Below, piece by piece: positions 53,163-61,990 of a DNA stretch of 64,000 bases. A model generated the notes under the pieces. It had not been told where the DNA came from. It saw only the letters and a program-made list of their open reading frames with translations, and did not search any database. The stretch spans positions 1 to 64,000 of the forward strand of contig JBOEHJ010000072.1 in assembly GCA_050633905.1 (NCBI GenBank), in the 5' to 3' direction. Numbering within the stretch: the first letter of the stretch is position 1; each line of letters starts with the position of its first letter. The stretch comes from JANQPX01 sp050633905 (GTDB taxonomy: Bacteria > Pseudomonadota > Alphaproteobacteria > Geminicoccales > Geminicoccaceae). The position numbers and the translations under genes are program-made.

Positions 53163-54431
53163 CTAGACGGCAAGTACCCGGATATGGCGCTTTTTGCCGG
53201 ATGAAAGTTTCAATGCCCCGTCGCGAAGATCATCGGCGCTGACGACCAGCTCTTCGTCGCTGATTCGGTTATCGTTTAGCCGAGCACCGCCGCCTCTGAT
53301 CAATCGCCGCGCTTCGCCCTTGCTCATAACGAGGCCACTTTGCTGCAAGAGGTCGAGAATGTTCATCCCGCTTGCGATATCAGCCTGGTTGATCTCAGTG
53401 GTCGGCAGGCCATCGAGATCCTGTTGGTCCGCGCTAAAAACCGCAGCAGCGGCCTTCGCGGCTTCTTCGGCCGCCGCCTTGCCGCGGCAAAGCGCCGTTG
53501 CCTCGAAGGCTAGAATTTTCTTGGCTTCGTTGATGTCCGAACCTTTGAGCGCTTCGAGCTTCTTGATCTCGTCGAGCGGTAATTCGGTGAACAGTTTCAA
53601 AAAACGGCCAACATCGGCGTCTTCGGTATTGCGCCAATATTGCCAGTAATCGAAATCCGAAAGGCGCTCAGGATTGAGCCAGACGGCACCCGCCGCTGAC
53701 TTGCCCATCTTAGCACCACTCGCTGTGGTGATCAGCGGCGTGGTCAGGCCAAACAGCGTGCGTCCCTCCACCCGACGGCCAAGCTCGACCCCATTCACGA
53801 TATTGCCCCATTGATCCGAGCCACCCATCTGCAGCCGGCAATCATAGCGGCGCGCCAGCTCGACGAAGTCGTAGGCCTGCATGATCATGTAATTGAATTC
53901 GAGAAAGGTCAGCGGCTGCTCACGCTCAAGCCTGAGCTTCACCGAATCGAAGGTCAGCATGCGGTTGATGGTGAAATGCTGGCCGTAATCCCGCAGGAGC
54001 TGGACGTAATTTAGATGGTCCAGCCAATCGGCATTGTTGACCAGGAGAGCGTCTGCCGCGCCTGCATCAACCACCGTGCTGCTAAAATCGAGAAAATTGC
54101 CGAGTGAGCGCTTGATCCCTGCGATATTGGTCGACAACAGGCCTTCCGAGAGGAGCTGACGGCCCTCCTCCTTGCCTGAGGGGTCCCCAACCTTCGAGGT
54201 GCCGCCGCCTACTAGGGCAACGGGCTGATGGCCGGTCTTTTGAAACAGCCTGAGCATCATAATGCCGACCAGATTGCCGATATGAAGGCTATCCGCGGTC
54301 GCATCGAAGCCGATATAGGCTGTCAGCCGTTCCGAAGCGGCGAGCTGATCCAGCGCTGACAGATCGGTCGCCTGATGCAAAAAGCCACGTTCGACAATGG
54401 CCTGGATGAAATCGGAATGGTAGGAAACCAT
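53163..54431 (-). CDS. tyrS: tyrosyl-tRNA synthetase
   Basis: Class I aminoacyl-tRNA synthetase charging tRNA-Tyr, 422 residues, the normal length of the bacterial TyrRS form with a C-terminal S4 domain. The HIGH-type motif is DSLHIGNLVGIMML near residue 47. Tyrosine-binding residues lie in MIMQAYDFVELARRYDCRLQ, followed by MGGSDQWGNIVNG, and the KMSKS loop reads GAKMGKSAAGAVW near residue 233. The S4 RNA-binding domain (MSKGEARRLIRGGGARLNDN) closes the protein. It lies upstream of a region with no operon partner; the hydrolase gene precedes it by 44 bases on the same strand. Confidence 0.97.
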   Translation of the reverse strand: MVSYHSDFIQAIVERGFLHQATDLSALDQLAASERLTAYIGFDATADSLHIGNLVGIMMLRLFQKTGHQPVALVGGGTSKVGDPSGKEEGRQLLSEGLLSTNIAGIKRSLGNFLDFSSTVVDAGAADALLVNNADWLDHLNYVQLLRDYGQHFTINRMLTFDSVKLRLEREQPLTFLEFNYMIMQAYDFVELARRYDCRLQMGGSDQWGNIVNGVELGRRVEGRTLFGLTTPLITTASGAKMGKSAAGAVWLNPERLSDFDYWQYWRNTEDADVGRFLKLFTELPLDEIKKLEALKGSDINEAKKILAFEATALCRGKAAAEEAAKAAAAVFSADQQDLDGLPTTEINQADIASGMNILDLLQQSGLVMSKGEARRLIRGGGARLNDNRISDEELVVSADDLRDGALKLSSGKKRHIRVLAV

Positions 54432-54475
54432 GTTTTTTGAACTCTTAATGTCGCGATTAGGACCGCCTGGCGACT

Positions 54476-55291
54476 TCAGCCGGCTTTGGCGGTGACGTTG
54501 TCGTCCGTCTCGGGGGTATCGGTTTCGTTATCGGAGGTCTCGCTGTCGCTATCTTCATCGTTGGCGGGCGGCTCGACCGGGATACTCTCCTCGGTGGGTT
54601 TCGCTCGCGGTGCTCGCCGTCCGCCGGATTGAACCTCATCCATATTGGCGATCTCGGCGAGGCGCCGATCGAGATAAGCTTCGATCACCCCATTCAGCTC
54701 ATCAAGGCAGCCGGTGAAGAAATGGTCGGCACCCGGCATGACCTCAAGCGCCATATCAAGACCGCGCTGCAGCTTTAGCTTCTCGACCAGCTTTTCCACC
54801 GATTCAACCGTTACCAACGTGTCGTGGTCGCCGTTCACGATCAACCCGGAAGAGGGGCAAGGGGCGAGAAAGCTGAAATCATAGAGATTGGCGGGAAGGG
54901 CAGCGCTGATGAAGCCCTGTATTTCCGGCCGGCGCATCAGAAGCTGCATGCCGATCCAGGCCCCGAACGAGATGCCGGCGACCCACACGCCTTTGGCATT
55001 GGGATTGTAAAGCTGCATCCAGTCCAAGGCAGCCGCGGCATCGCGCAATTCGCCTTGTCCATGGTCAAAGCTCTCCTGGGATCGACCAACGCCGCGAAAA
55101 TTGAAGCGCAGCGTGGAAAAGCCCCGGCTCACGAACATGTGATAGATGTCGTAGACGATTCGGTTGTTCATCGTGCCGCCATGCAGCGGATGAGGGTGCA
55201 GCACGACGGCGAGCGGCGCATCAGGTTCGGCGGCATGATGATAACGGCCTTCAAGCCGCCCATCAGCACCGTTGAAAATGACTTCAGGCAT
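54476..55291 (-). CDS. alpha/beta hydrolase with acidic tail
   Basis: 271-residue alpha/beta hydrolase of the dienelactone-hydrolase-like group. HPHPLHGGTMNNRIVYDIYH near residue 32 is the family oxyanion region. The nucleophile elbow is GISFGAW (Ser in GxSxG near residue 107). The catalytic Asp and His lie in VNGDHDTLVTVESV and MPGADHFFTGCLDEL. After residue 220 a 50-residue acidic, Ser/Thr/Asp/Glu-rich tail is added, which is not part of the fold. Substrate unknown. It is the gene just upstream of tyrS on the same strand and may be co-transcribed with it. Confidence 0.87.
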   Translation of the reverse strand: MPEVIFNGADGRLEGRYHHAAEPDAPLAVVLHPHPLHGGTMNNRIVYDIYHMFVSRGFSTLRFNFRGVGRSQESFDHGQGELRDAAAALDWMQLYNPNAKGVWVAGISFGAWIGMQLLMRRPEIQGFISAALPANLYDFSFLAPCPSSGLIVNGDHDTLVTVESVEKLVEKLKLQRGLDMALEVMPGADHFFTGCLDELNGVIEAYLDRRLAEIANMDEVQSGGRRAPRAKPTEESIPVEPPANDEDSDSETSDNETDTPETDDNVTAKAG

Positions 55292-55534
55292 TTTTAACCC
55301 CCTCTATGCGTCGCCGCATCACACGTCAATAGCCGCCAATATAGGATCGTTCAGGCATCATTGCCCCAACGATCGCCATCAGCATTGATCAGTTTGGTCC
55401 GAGACCCTAACCTGGTCTGATAAGACCGATGCCAGCTTGACTGTTGCCACGATCGTAGCAACATCAAGGGCATGTTGCGCTGTGTTTAGCGTAAACGCAG
55501 CTTTTTATGCAATCATGATCTGTGGCACCAAGCT

Positions 55535-56260
55535 ATGTTCCAGTCGCTTAAAGACGACATCAACGCCGTTGTCGAACGGGATCCTGCAGCCAGATCGGTT
55601 GTCGAAGTGCTGCTTTGCTATCCCGGAGTGCACGCGATTCTCATGCATCGCTTCGCCCATCATCTATGGCGTCGCGGCTGGATAACAAGCGCGCGCTGGC
55701 TTTCGCAGGTGGCCCGTTGGCTGACGGGTATCGAAATTCATCCGGGCGCCACGATCGGTAAACGGCTGCTGATCGATCACGGCATGGGCGTGGTCATCGG
55801 TGAGACTGCTGAGATCGGCGACAATGTGACGCTTTATCAGCAGGTTACCCTCGGCGGTGTCTCGCTGGATGCGCGAAAGCGCCATCCGACTGTCGAAGAT
55901 GACGTGGTGATCGGCGCCGGTGCCGCTCTCCTCGGACCGTTTACCGTCGGTAAGGGGGCGAGGGTCGGCGCCAATGCGGTGGTGCTGAAGGAAGTCGAGC
56001 CCGGCACCACGGTGGTCGGGGTCCCGGCGATGCCAACAGGGCCGCAGGACGTCACTGAGGATCAGCAATGCTGCTTTCCGGCCTATGGCACGCTTCCAGG
56101 CGCCACCGTCGATCCAGTCGCCCGCAGCCTTGAGCGTCTCCATGGCGAAATCGAGCGTTTGGCCAACAAAGTCGCTCATCTGGAGGCAGCCAAGCCCGAT
56201 GTCGTTGAAACGGTGAGCAGCGACGACAAGGTCAAGTCGCTGGCCGTTTCCAAGCGCTGA
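55535..56260 (+). CDS. cysE: serine O-acetyltransferase
   Basis: CysE of the EpsC-like type, 241 residues, acetylating L-serine with acetyl-CoA in the first committed step of cysteine synthesis. The N-terminal helices contain LLCYPGVHAILMHRFAHHLW. The left-handed beta-helix hexapeptide repeats follow (IEIHPGATIGKRLLIDHGMG, VIGETAEIGDNVTLYQQVTL), with catalytic His in IDHGMGVVIGE. A C-terminal extension of about 50 residues contains a predicted coil. The cysteine desulfurase gene follows within 31 bases on the same strand, linking cysteine supply to sulfur transfer. Confidence 0.94.
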   Translation: MFQSLKDDINAVVERDPAARSVVEVLLCYPGVHAILMHRFAHHLWRRGWITSARWLSQVARWLTGIEIHPGATIGKRLLIDHGMGVVIGETAEIGDNVTLYQQVTLGGVSLDARKRHPTVEDDVVIGAGAALLGPFTVGKGARVGANAVVLKEVEPGTTVVGVPAMPTGPQDVTEDQQCCFPAYGTLPGATVDPVARSLERLHGEIERLANKVAHLEAAKPDVVETVSSDDKVKSLAVSKR

Positions 56261-56290
56261 TCACCAAGCAGCAGCGAGGCGCTAGCGTTC

Positions 56291-57409
56291 GTGTCGAATC
56301 CTATTTATCTCGATTACAACGCGACAGCGCCGGTTAAACCAGGCGTTGTCGAGGTGATGGCCAACGCGCTGGCGTCGGTCGGTAATCCTTCATCGGTCCA
56401 TGCCGCGGGACGTGCTGCCAGGAAGCGGCTTTCCCATGCACGAGAGCAAGTTGCAGCCCTGGTCGGCGCGTCACCGGATTCTGTTGTTTTTACCTCCGGC
56501 GGTACCGAAGCGAACAACCAGGCCCTTCAAGGCGGAGGCGAGGTCGCGACCTCAGCGATTGAGCATCCATCGGTTCTGGCGCTCGCGGATGAAGGCTGTA
56601 TCGCGCCCGTCGACGCTGACGGCGTGATTGATCTCGAAGCGCTCAACGACCTCTTAAGGCGTCAGCGCCCAGCCAAGCTCGCCGTGATGATGGCGAACAA
56701 CGAAACAGGGGTCATTCAGCCGGTGAAGGATGTGGCGGCAATCGCTCGCGAGGCTGGCGTTTCCCTGCATGTTGATGCGATCCAGGCTGCTGGTAAGATC
56801 CCGCTCGATTTTCTTGAACTTGGTGCCGATACGCTTAGCCTGTCCGCTCACAAGATCGGTGGCCCCCAAGGCGTTGGCGCGCTCATCGTTCGTCCGGGCT
56901 TTGAGCTTCCGGCCTTGTTGAAGGGCGGCGCGCAGGAGGGTAGACGCCGCCCAGGTACTGAAAACCTGCCCGGTATCGTTGGCTTCGGCGAGGCGTTGGC
57001 CTTGGCGCTGAACGACAACGGCTTTGACAAACGTGTGGTTGCCCTCCGAGATCGGCTCGAAGCGAGCGTCCTGGACCTGACACCGGATATTAAAATTGCG
57101 GGGCAGCGTGCCCCACGCCTGCCGAATACCAGCTGTTTGATTGTTCCCGGCCTTAGTCATGAGACCCAACTCATCCATTTCGACCTTGCCGGCATTGCTG
57201 TCAGCGCTGGTTCCGCCTGCTCGTCCGGCAAGATCGGCCCCAGCTCGGTACTGACCGCGATGGGGCTGTCCGCCGACGATGCAGTGTCGGCCATTCGGGT
57301 AAGCTTCGGCTGGAACAGCAGCGATAGGGACGTCGACTGTTTTGCAAACGCTTTTCACGAATTGCGGGGACGAAGCCAGCGCTTAAAGAGTAATAAAGTG
57401 CGTGTATAG
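56291..57409 (+). CDS. cysteine desulfurase
   Basis: PLP enzyme of the NifS/IscS class, 372 residues, which removes sulfur from cysteine as an enzyme persulfide for Fe-S clusters and thio-modified tRNA. The N-terminus IYLDYNATAPVKPGVVEVM is diagnostic. The PLP lysine is in LSAHKIGGPQGVGAL near residue 187, and the active-site cysteine is in SAGSACSSGK near residue 306. It is shorter than IscS and lacks the IscU-binding tail of that type. GTG start at 56291. It follows cysE; A-type carrier, ferredoxin and mnmA genes lie downstream beyond an unrelated insertion. Confidence 0.92.
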   Translation: MSNPIYLDYNATAPVKPGVVEVMANALASVGNPSSVHAAGRAARKRLSHAREQVAALVGASPDSVVFTSGGTEANNQALQGGGEVATSAIEHPSVLALADEGCIAPVDADGVIDLEALNDLLRRQRPAKLAVMMANNETGVIQPVKDVAAIAREAGVSLHVDAIQAAGKIPLDFLELGADTLSLSAHKIGGPQGVGALIVRPGFELPALLKGGAQEGRRRPGTENLPGIVGFGEALALALNDNGFDKRVVALRDRLEASVLDLTPDIKIAGQRAPRLPNTSCLIVPGLSHETQLIHFDLAGIAVSAGSACSSGKIGPSSVLTAMGLSADDAVSAIRVSFGWNSSDRDVDCFANAFHELRGRSQRLKSNKVRV

Positions 57410-57591
57410 CGACTGAATTCAATGCCGCACGACCTTGAAGCGCAACTAACGCAAAACGTAAAAAAGAACTTTAAATTAGCTCAAAAGTCACATAACGCTG
57501 TTACCATCAGTCTATTGAGCAATCTCAATCTAAATATCGGCGCTTACTATCAATAGGCATTTCAACTTAGCTCTTTCATTCGGGGATCGGT

Positions 57592-58686
57592 TTGTTCATT
57601 CCAGGTTTGAATCCAGTTGCCGATGCGATCAACCGTGCAAAGGAAGCTGTTGCACCAGTGACATCGCCAGTCAAAGAACGCTTCGATAACGCTTTTGATA
57701 AAGTAAAATCGGGTGTCGGTGCGGTTTCTGAGGTGGCGGAGGCCGCGACCGATGGCGACGGTGCAAGACCTCTTAATGCCGAGGAAATAAATGCTGCAAG
57801 GCAAGTTTTCGGCGATTCAATCGATTACGATAAGGTTCAGATTAATGAATCGTCACCTCCTGCAATTGCCAATAAGCATGTGCCTGGCAACGACAAAAGC
57901 AGGCCTTTTGCGGTGGGGAACACGATCTATTACCCCAGCGAAATTGATCTCAACAATCCGATCGAGCATAGCACCTTCCTGCATGAAGTGACTCATGTCT
58001 GGCAATTTCAGTCGACCAAGGGAGCTGGTACGACTGTTGAAGGAGCATGGCTTGCTACTAAGAATCAGCGTGAAGTCTACCGTCTAGATAATGTGGATAT
58101 TGATCCAAGTAATTCAGAGACCTTCCATAATCTGGACATCGAGCAACAGGCGGAGATCGTTCGCGGGCATTACCTTTTGAGTGAGCACGAAGCGCTCACG
58201 ATTGAAAAAGGAAATCTTGAGAAAGTAGTTGGTAATTCATATGTGGGTGCTGACCAACAGAATAACGCCAGAAGTCGTATCGCTGAAATCGACTCTGATC
58301 TCTCAATAATTAGAAATCACGGTCGCTTCGATGATCTATCTACCCATAAGGACACACCTATCGATCCGGCGACTGGTGATCACATAGGCTTTACCGCCTC
58401 CGACCTTGAGCCCTTTGTCGATGAAATTAGGGGCACCAGGCCACGGGAGGGCATCGCTGCCGAAGGAGACGAGGCCTTCGATGAGATCTCCGGTGAGCTT
58501 CTTAGAGGCAACCCTATCGGGGCTCAAAGAGAATACATCGAAGGTACCGTTGAGATCGGACGCGAAGTAGGTGAAGTCGTCTTACAAGAATCGGGCGAGG
58601 CCATCATTGCCGGCACTGAAAAAGCAGAGGAAACATTTTCCGACATTAAGGATCTCGTGACAGGTCGTAGATTTCCGTTCGGCTGA
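57592..58686 (+). CDS. DUF4157-like protein with HExxH motif
   Basis: 364-residue protein with the metallopeptidase-like DUF4157 (eCIS core) pattern. LNAEEINAARQVFGDSIDYD is near residue 62, and the zinc-type motif FLHEVTHVWQFQ is near residue 128. The remainder is helical and acidic, and the last 80 residues are repeat-like (GEVVLQESGEAIIAGTEKAE). Start is TTG at 57592 because there is no early Met. The gene is visibly AT-richer than its neighbours and separates the cysteine desulfurase from the Fe-S genes, suggesting recent transfer. Such proteins occur as toxins, effectors or contractile-injection cargo. A role as a type III effector here is only a possibility. Confidence 0.7.
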   Translation: MFIPGLNPVADAINRAKEAVAPVTSPVKERFDNAFDKVKSGVGAVSEVAEAATDGDGARPLNAEEINAARQVFGDSIDYDKVQINESSPPAIANKHVPGNDKSRPFAVGNTIYYPSEIDLNNPIEHSTFLHEVTHVWQFQSTKGAGTTVEGAWLATKNQREVYRLDNVDIDPSNSETFHNLDIEQQAEIVRGHYLLSEHEALTIEKGNLEKVVGNSYVGADQQNNARSRIAEIDSDLSIIRNHGRFDDLSTHKDTPIDPATGDHIGFTASDLEPFVDEIRGTRPREGIAAEGDEAFDEISGELLRGNPIGAQREYIEGTVEIGREVGEVVLQESGEAIIAGTEKAEETFSDIKDLVTGRRFPFG

Positions 58687-58768
58687 TGTTCTGCTCGATG
58701 AGCGTATGGTCAATATGACTCTGCGGCCGCGGCGCTGCGTAAATGACCCGCTCACTAACGTCATGACT

Positions 58769-58848
58769 TGGTCCATGCGGCTCTGGTGATCTGCCCTTCC
58801 GCCGGAAAAGGGTGGGTGAGGTTCGGCTTCCCAGGATCCCATGGACCA
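58769..58848 (-). repeat. dispersed inverted-repeat element, copy B
   Basis: An 80-base unit bounded by TGGTCCATG (58769-58777) and CATGGACCA (58840-58848), the inverted copy of the element at 52953-53030. It lies in the 337-base gap (58687-59023) between the DUF4157-like gene and the A-type carrier. Nothing else in that gap looks like a gene. Confidence 0.75.
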
Positions 58849-59023
58849 GCAAGGCTACCTGGTTCTAATCTTCCCTGATTAAGAAAAAATGAAGAAAGGC
58901 GATCTCAAGTAGGGCGCCGTGGTTGCCGGAATCCTTGAAATTGATGACTTAAATCCCCATAAATGAGAGTAGTCGGGTTTGTGTGTCCTGGCTTGCCTAC
59001 GTTCTTGTTGGAGAGTGGTCGCC

Positions 59024-59359
59024 ATGAGTAGCCAGGCTCTGTCCCTGACCCCAGCCGCCGTCGATCGGATCCGGCATCTGATCGAAACCCAAAGCGATGG
59101 TGCAAAAGGCATTCAGATCGGCGTTAGTACCGCCGGTTGTTCGGGCATGAGCTATACCATCGATTTCGTCGATAGCATTGAACCCGGCGCCGATCTGGTC
59201 GAGGTCGATGACGTGAAGGTGGTGATCGATCCCAAGGCTGTCATGTATCTGGTCGGCACCGAGATGGATTTCGTCGAGGATAAGCTTGGCTCGGCCTTCA
59301 AGTTTAAAAATCCCAACGAAGCTGGCCGTTGCGGCTGTGGCGAAAGTTTCACAGTCTAA
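59024..59359 (+). CDS. A-type Fe-S carrier (HesB/IscA family)
   Basis: 111-residue A-type iron-sulfur carrier. Three conserved cysteines are present: one in STAGCSGMSYTIDF near residue 37 and two in the GRCGCGESF C-terminus. It accepts or stores clusters during Fe-S assembly in the cytoplasm. The ATG at 59024 gives the usual N-terminus ALSLTPAAVDRIRHLI; the longer frame from 58979 adds unrelated residues. GGAGAG lies about 11 bases upstream. The ferredoxin gene follows on the same strand after 86 bases. IscA and ErpA-type members are hard to separate. Confidence 0.92.
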   Translation: MSSQALSLTPAAVDRIRHLIETQSDGAKGIQIGVSTAGCSGMSYTIDFVDSIEPGADLVEVDDVKVVIDPKAVMYLVGTEMDFVEDKLGSAFKFKNPNEAGRCGCGESFTV

Positions 59360-59445
59360 CCGCGGCGTGCGGTTGCGATGACTGGACCTCGCCAGCGTTT
59401 GGTGGCATTGGGTTCTACGACATACGGAATTCATGAGGATTAGGC

Positions 59446-59760
59446 GTGCCGAAGATCACGTTCATCACTCGCGCTGGTGAGCGCTTGGATATCGACGCGC
59501 AGCGCGGTCTTTCGGTCATGGAGATCGCTCGAGATGCGGATCTTGGCATCGAGGGCACCTGCGACGGCTCGCTCGCCTGTGCGACCTGCCATGTGGTGGT
59601 CGATCCCGGCCATACCGGTCGGTTGAAGCCGGCGAGCGACGAGGAGGAGGATATGCTGGATCTCGCCTTTGGTCTGAAACCCACCTCGCGCCTCGGCTGC
59701 CAGATCGTGATCAACGATGACTTGGATGGTTTGGTCGTTACTATCCCGGAAGGCTTTTGA
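59446..59760 (+). CDS. [2Fe-2S] ferredoxin
   Basis: 104-residue adrenodoxin-type ferredoxin, an electron carrier for Fe-S cluster assembly or redox enzymes. The first three cluster cysteines are in GTCDGSLACATCHVVVDP (near residues 39, 45 and 48), with the fourth in RLGCQIVIND near residue 84. The start is GTG at 59446 (VPKITFITRAGERLDID). It lies between the A-type carrier and mnmA, three bases before mnmA, so it is probably co-transcribed with both. Confidence 0.93.
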   Translation: MPKITFITRAGERLDIDAQRGLSVMEIARDADLGIEGTCDGSLACATCHVVVDPGHTGRLKPASDEEEDMLDLAFGLKPTSRLGCQIVINDDLDGLVVTIPEGF

Positions 59761-59763
59761 GTA

Positions 59764-60951
59764 ATGCACTCAGAAACCAAACGAACCCGAGAGCCACTCA
59801 ATCCGTCGTGTTCCGTCGATCTAGGTTTCAAAAAGCCGAACGCCGAATGCCGGATCGTGGTCGCCATGTCCGGCGGCGTCGATAGCTCCTGCGTCGCGGC
59901 AATCCTTGCCGAGTCGGGCTATGAGGTCATCGGTGTCACGCTCCAGCTCTACGATCACGGCCAGGCTGTGGGCAAGAAAGGGGCTTGCTGTGCCGGGCAA
60001 GATATCCAGGATGCGAAGAACGTCGCCGACCAGCTCGGCATTCCCCATTACGTCCTCGACTTCGAGCAGCGTTTCAAGGACGCCGTGATCGAGGATTTCG
60101 CCCAGAGTTACGCCGATGGCATCACCCCTGTGCCCTGCATTCGCTGCAACCAGCGGGTCAAGTTTCGGGATCTCTTGGACATCGCCAAAGATCTCGGCGC
60201 CGATGCGCTGGCCACCGGCCACTATGTCCGTCGCAAAATCGGGCCGGACGGCAAGGCTGAGCTGCACGTTGCCGTCGATGCCCATCGCGATCAGAGTTAT
60301 TTTCTGTTTGCCACCACCCAGGAGCAACTGGACTATCTCCGCTTTCCCCTGGGCAATCTCGAAAAAACCGAGGTGCGAGACATCGCGGAACGCTTCAATC
60401 TGGTCGTGGCCGATAAGCCCGACAGTCAAGATATCTGCTTCGTTCCCAACGGATCCTATGCGAATATCGTTAAGAAACTGAGGCCAGGCGCAGCCGAGCC
60501 CGGCGACATCGTCCATGTCGATGGACGGGTGCTCGGCCGTCATGAGGGCCTGATCCATTACACGGTCGGCCAGCGCCGCGGCCTTGCTGTTGCCGTCGGC
60601 GAACCCCTCTACGTGGTCCGCCTGGAACCGGAACATCACCGCCTGATCGTCGGTCCGAGGATCGCGTCACTTTGCGCCAAAGTTGAGCTAAGTGAACAGA
60701 ATGACCTGGCAGGTCCTGTTGAACTTGCCTGTGCAGGCGATGGGGGCTTGAAGGTTCAAGCCAAGCACCGTGCCCGCGAACCGGCTGTGGACGCTCGGAT
60801 TCATACCCATGGCGATGCGACTGAAGTGCGGTTCGATGAGCCGCAGGCCGGTGTTGCTCCCGGCCAGGCTTGCGTCGTCTATCAGGGATCAAGAGTTCTA
60901 GGCGGTGGATGGATCAAACAGGCGCCGTTGATTGCCGATCAGGCCCGATGA
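59764..60951 (+). CDS. mnmA: tRNA-specific 2-thiouridylase MnmA
   Basis: MnmA of 395 residues, which inserts sulfur at position 2 of U34 in Lys, Glu and Gln tRNAs. The PP-loop SGGVDSSCVAAILAESGYEV lies near residue 37, and the first catalytic cysteine is in TPVPCIRCNQRVKF. The second is in DSQDICFVPNGSY near residue 222, and HYTVGQRRGLAVAVGEPLYV near 262 is also conserved. An N-terminal extension of about 25 residues precedes the domain. It is immediately downstream of the ferredoxin. The upstream cysteine desulfurase is a plausible sulfur source. Confidence 0.95.
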   Translation: MHSETKRTREPLNPSCSVDLGFKKPNAECRIVVAMSGGVDSSCVAAILAESGYEVIGVTLQLYDHGQAVGKKGACCAGQDIQDAKNVADQLGIPHYVLDFEQRFKDAVIEDFAQSYADGITPVPCIRCNQRVKFRDLLDIAKDLGADALATGHYVRRKIGPDGKAELHVAVDAHRDQSYFLFATTQEQLDYLRFPLGNLEKTEVRDIAERFNLVVADKPDSQDICFVPNGSYANIVKKLRPGAAEPGDIVHVDGRVLGRHEGLIHYTVGQRRGLAVAVGEPLYVVRLEPEHHRLIVGPRIASLCAKVELSEQNDLAGPVELACAGDGGLKVQAKHRAREPAVDARIHTHGDATEVRFDEPQAGVAPGQACVVYQGSRVLGGGWIKQAPLIADQAR

Positions 60952-61039
60952 TCCCAAAAAATAAGCCTCTCGTCGCTGACGCAGGCGCTGTCGACCTTGA
61001 CGATGTTGGCGCTCGGCGGTACATGGCATTGGGTGATGT

Positions 61040-61115
61040 GGCGGAGTAGCTCAGTCGGTAGAGCAGTGGAATCATAATCCATTTGTCGGGGGTTCAAGTC
61101 CCTCCTCCGCTACCA
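61040..61115 (+). tRNA. tRNA-Met (anticodon CAT, elongator type)
   Basis: A 76-base cloverleaf: acceptor GGCGGAG pairing with CTCCGCT, D-stem GCTC/GAGC, anticodon stem GTGGA/TCCAT with loop ATCATAA (anticodon CAT at 34-36). The T-arm GGGGG TTCAAGT CCCTC follows, and the 3' CCA is encoded. The G1-T72 wobble pair and T-arm fit elongator tRNA-Met; an Ile2-type tRNA with the same anticodon is less likely. An intrinsic terminator follows at once. Confidence 0.93.
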
Positions 61116-61116
61116 G

Positions 61117-61138
61117 CACGACCAAAAGTTGTGTTTTT
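61117..61138 (+). terminator. Rho-independent terminator after tRNA-Met
   Basis: CACGAC (61117-61122) pairs with GTTGTG (61128-61133) with loop CAAAA, followed by TTTTT. Short but well placed directly after the tRNA gene. Confidence 0.6.
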
Positions 61139-61549
61139 CGGCCTAACTTCTTGAAAACCCAAGGAAATTTTTAGGCGCTAGGATGAGTCAGGGTTGGGGC
61201 ATTTCAACTTCTGATATGGTTCTTGGTTGGTTGCAGGACGCAGGGTACTTTAAAGATGTCCGGGAATTGCTTCGGCAATCCTGTACCAGATGTTTGAGAA
61301 GCCTTGGAAAGGTCCCTAATCCCTTCCCGAAGATCTTGAAAAAGATCTTGAGCCCTATCGCTAACATTAGCGGTTGCCGAGCTGAGATTGAACGTAAGAC
61401 CGTTCGGTCATTTAAGCAGTTCATCAATGTCTATATCGATGATTCGGTATCGGTGAACGTCGGTGTGTCTTTGTCACGCCAACGGTGGCGTTTGCTCAGA
61501 ACTGACGTTGAGCTGTTTATCAACTAGGAACCGGGTAAGCCCGTATCGG
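61139..61549. other. AT-rich region between the tRNA and intron remnant
   Basis: About 410 bases. One ORF of 114 codons (61183-61527) is open on the plus strand but has no recognisable motif and no clear ribosome site. It may be decayed intron or mobile-element sequence. I see no 5' end of a group II intron here. Confidence 0.4.
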
Positions 61550-61948
61550 TGCTCTGGTGGACAAGGAAAAGACACGGCGCTGCTGGTTTGCAGCGACGTG
61601 AAGATCCGCCGCTACAAGAAGGTGAAAATGGATGCCAATCCCTTCGATCCTTTATGGGACGCTTACTTCGAGAACCGTCATAAAGAGCGTCTTTGGGTAA
61701 AGCACCAGGAGAAATCTCAACATGCCCGGTTATTGAAGCGGCAAGAAGGGTTGTGTGCTCACTGCGGACAGCTCTTAACCGTAGAGACCGGTTATCACCA
61801 CCATCATGTGATACCTTGGTCAACAGGCGGTACGGATGATGATTCCAACTTGAAACTCATCCATCATGTTTGCCATCAGGCGCACCATGTGCACCATCCG
61901 GCCCCAAGGTCGGTTGCCAGTCATCGATCACAAAGGTCCTTGGCTTAG
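61550..61948 (+). pseudogene. group II intron reverse transcriptase, C-terminal remnant
   Basis: The frame in this interval reads the C-terminal maturase/HNH end of a group II intron-encoded protein. IRRYKKVKMDANPFDPLWDA matches the family's RRHVKVKGDANPYDPQWE segment. The zinc-binding LCAHCGQLL and the HNH core HHHHVIPWSTGGTDDDSNLK are intact, with a final CHQAHH. The reverse transcriptase domain is absent, so only the last quarter of the protein survives. Confidence 0.8.
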
Positions 61949-61956
61949 AAAGGCTT

Positions 61957-61990
61957 GAGCTGTATACGGGGAAACTTGTATGTACAGTTC
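61957..61990 (+). ncRNA. group II intron domain V
   Basis: A 34-base hairpin beginning GAGCTGTATACGG with a GAAA tetraloop and ending GTACAGTTC. It has the length, AGC triad and two-base bulge layout of catalytic domain V in bacterial group II introns. Confidence 0.82.

Noticed and set aside
59821..60639. 272-codon minus-strand ORF opposite mnmA
   Set aside because: mnmA motifs are intact on the plus strand, and the antisense protein resembles nothing.
61040..61115. tRNA considered as tRNA-Ile2 (anticodon CAT modified by TilS)
   Set aside because: The G1-T72 acceptor end and T-arm fit elongator tRNA-Met better. tRNA-fMet is excluded by the paired first base.
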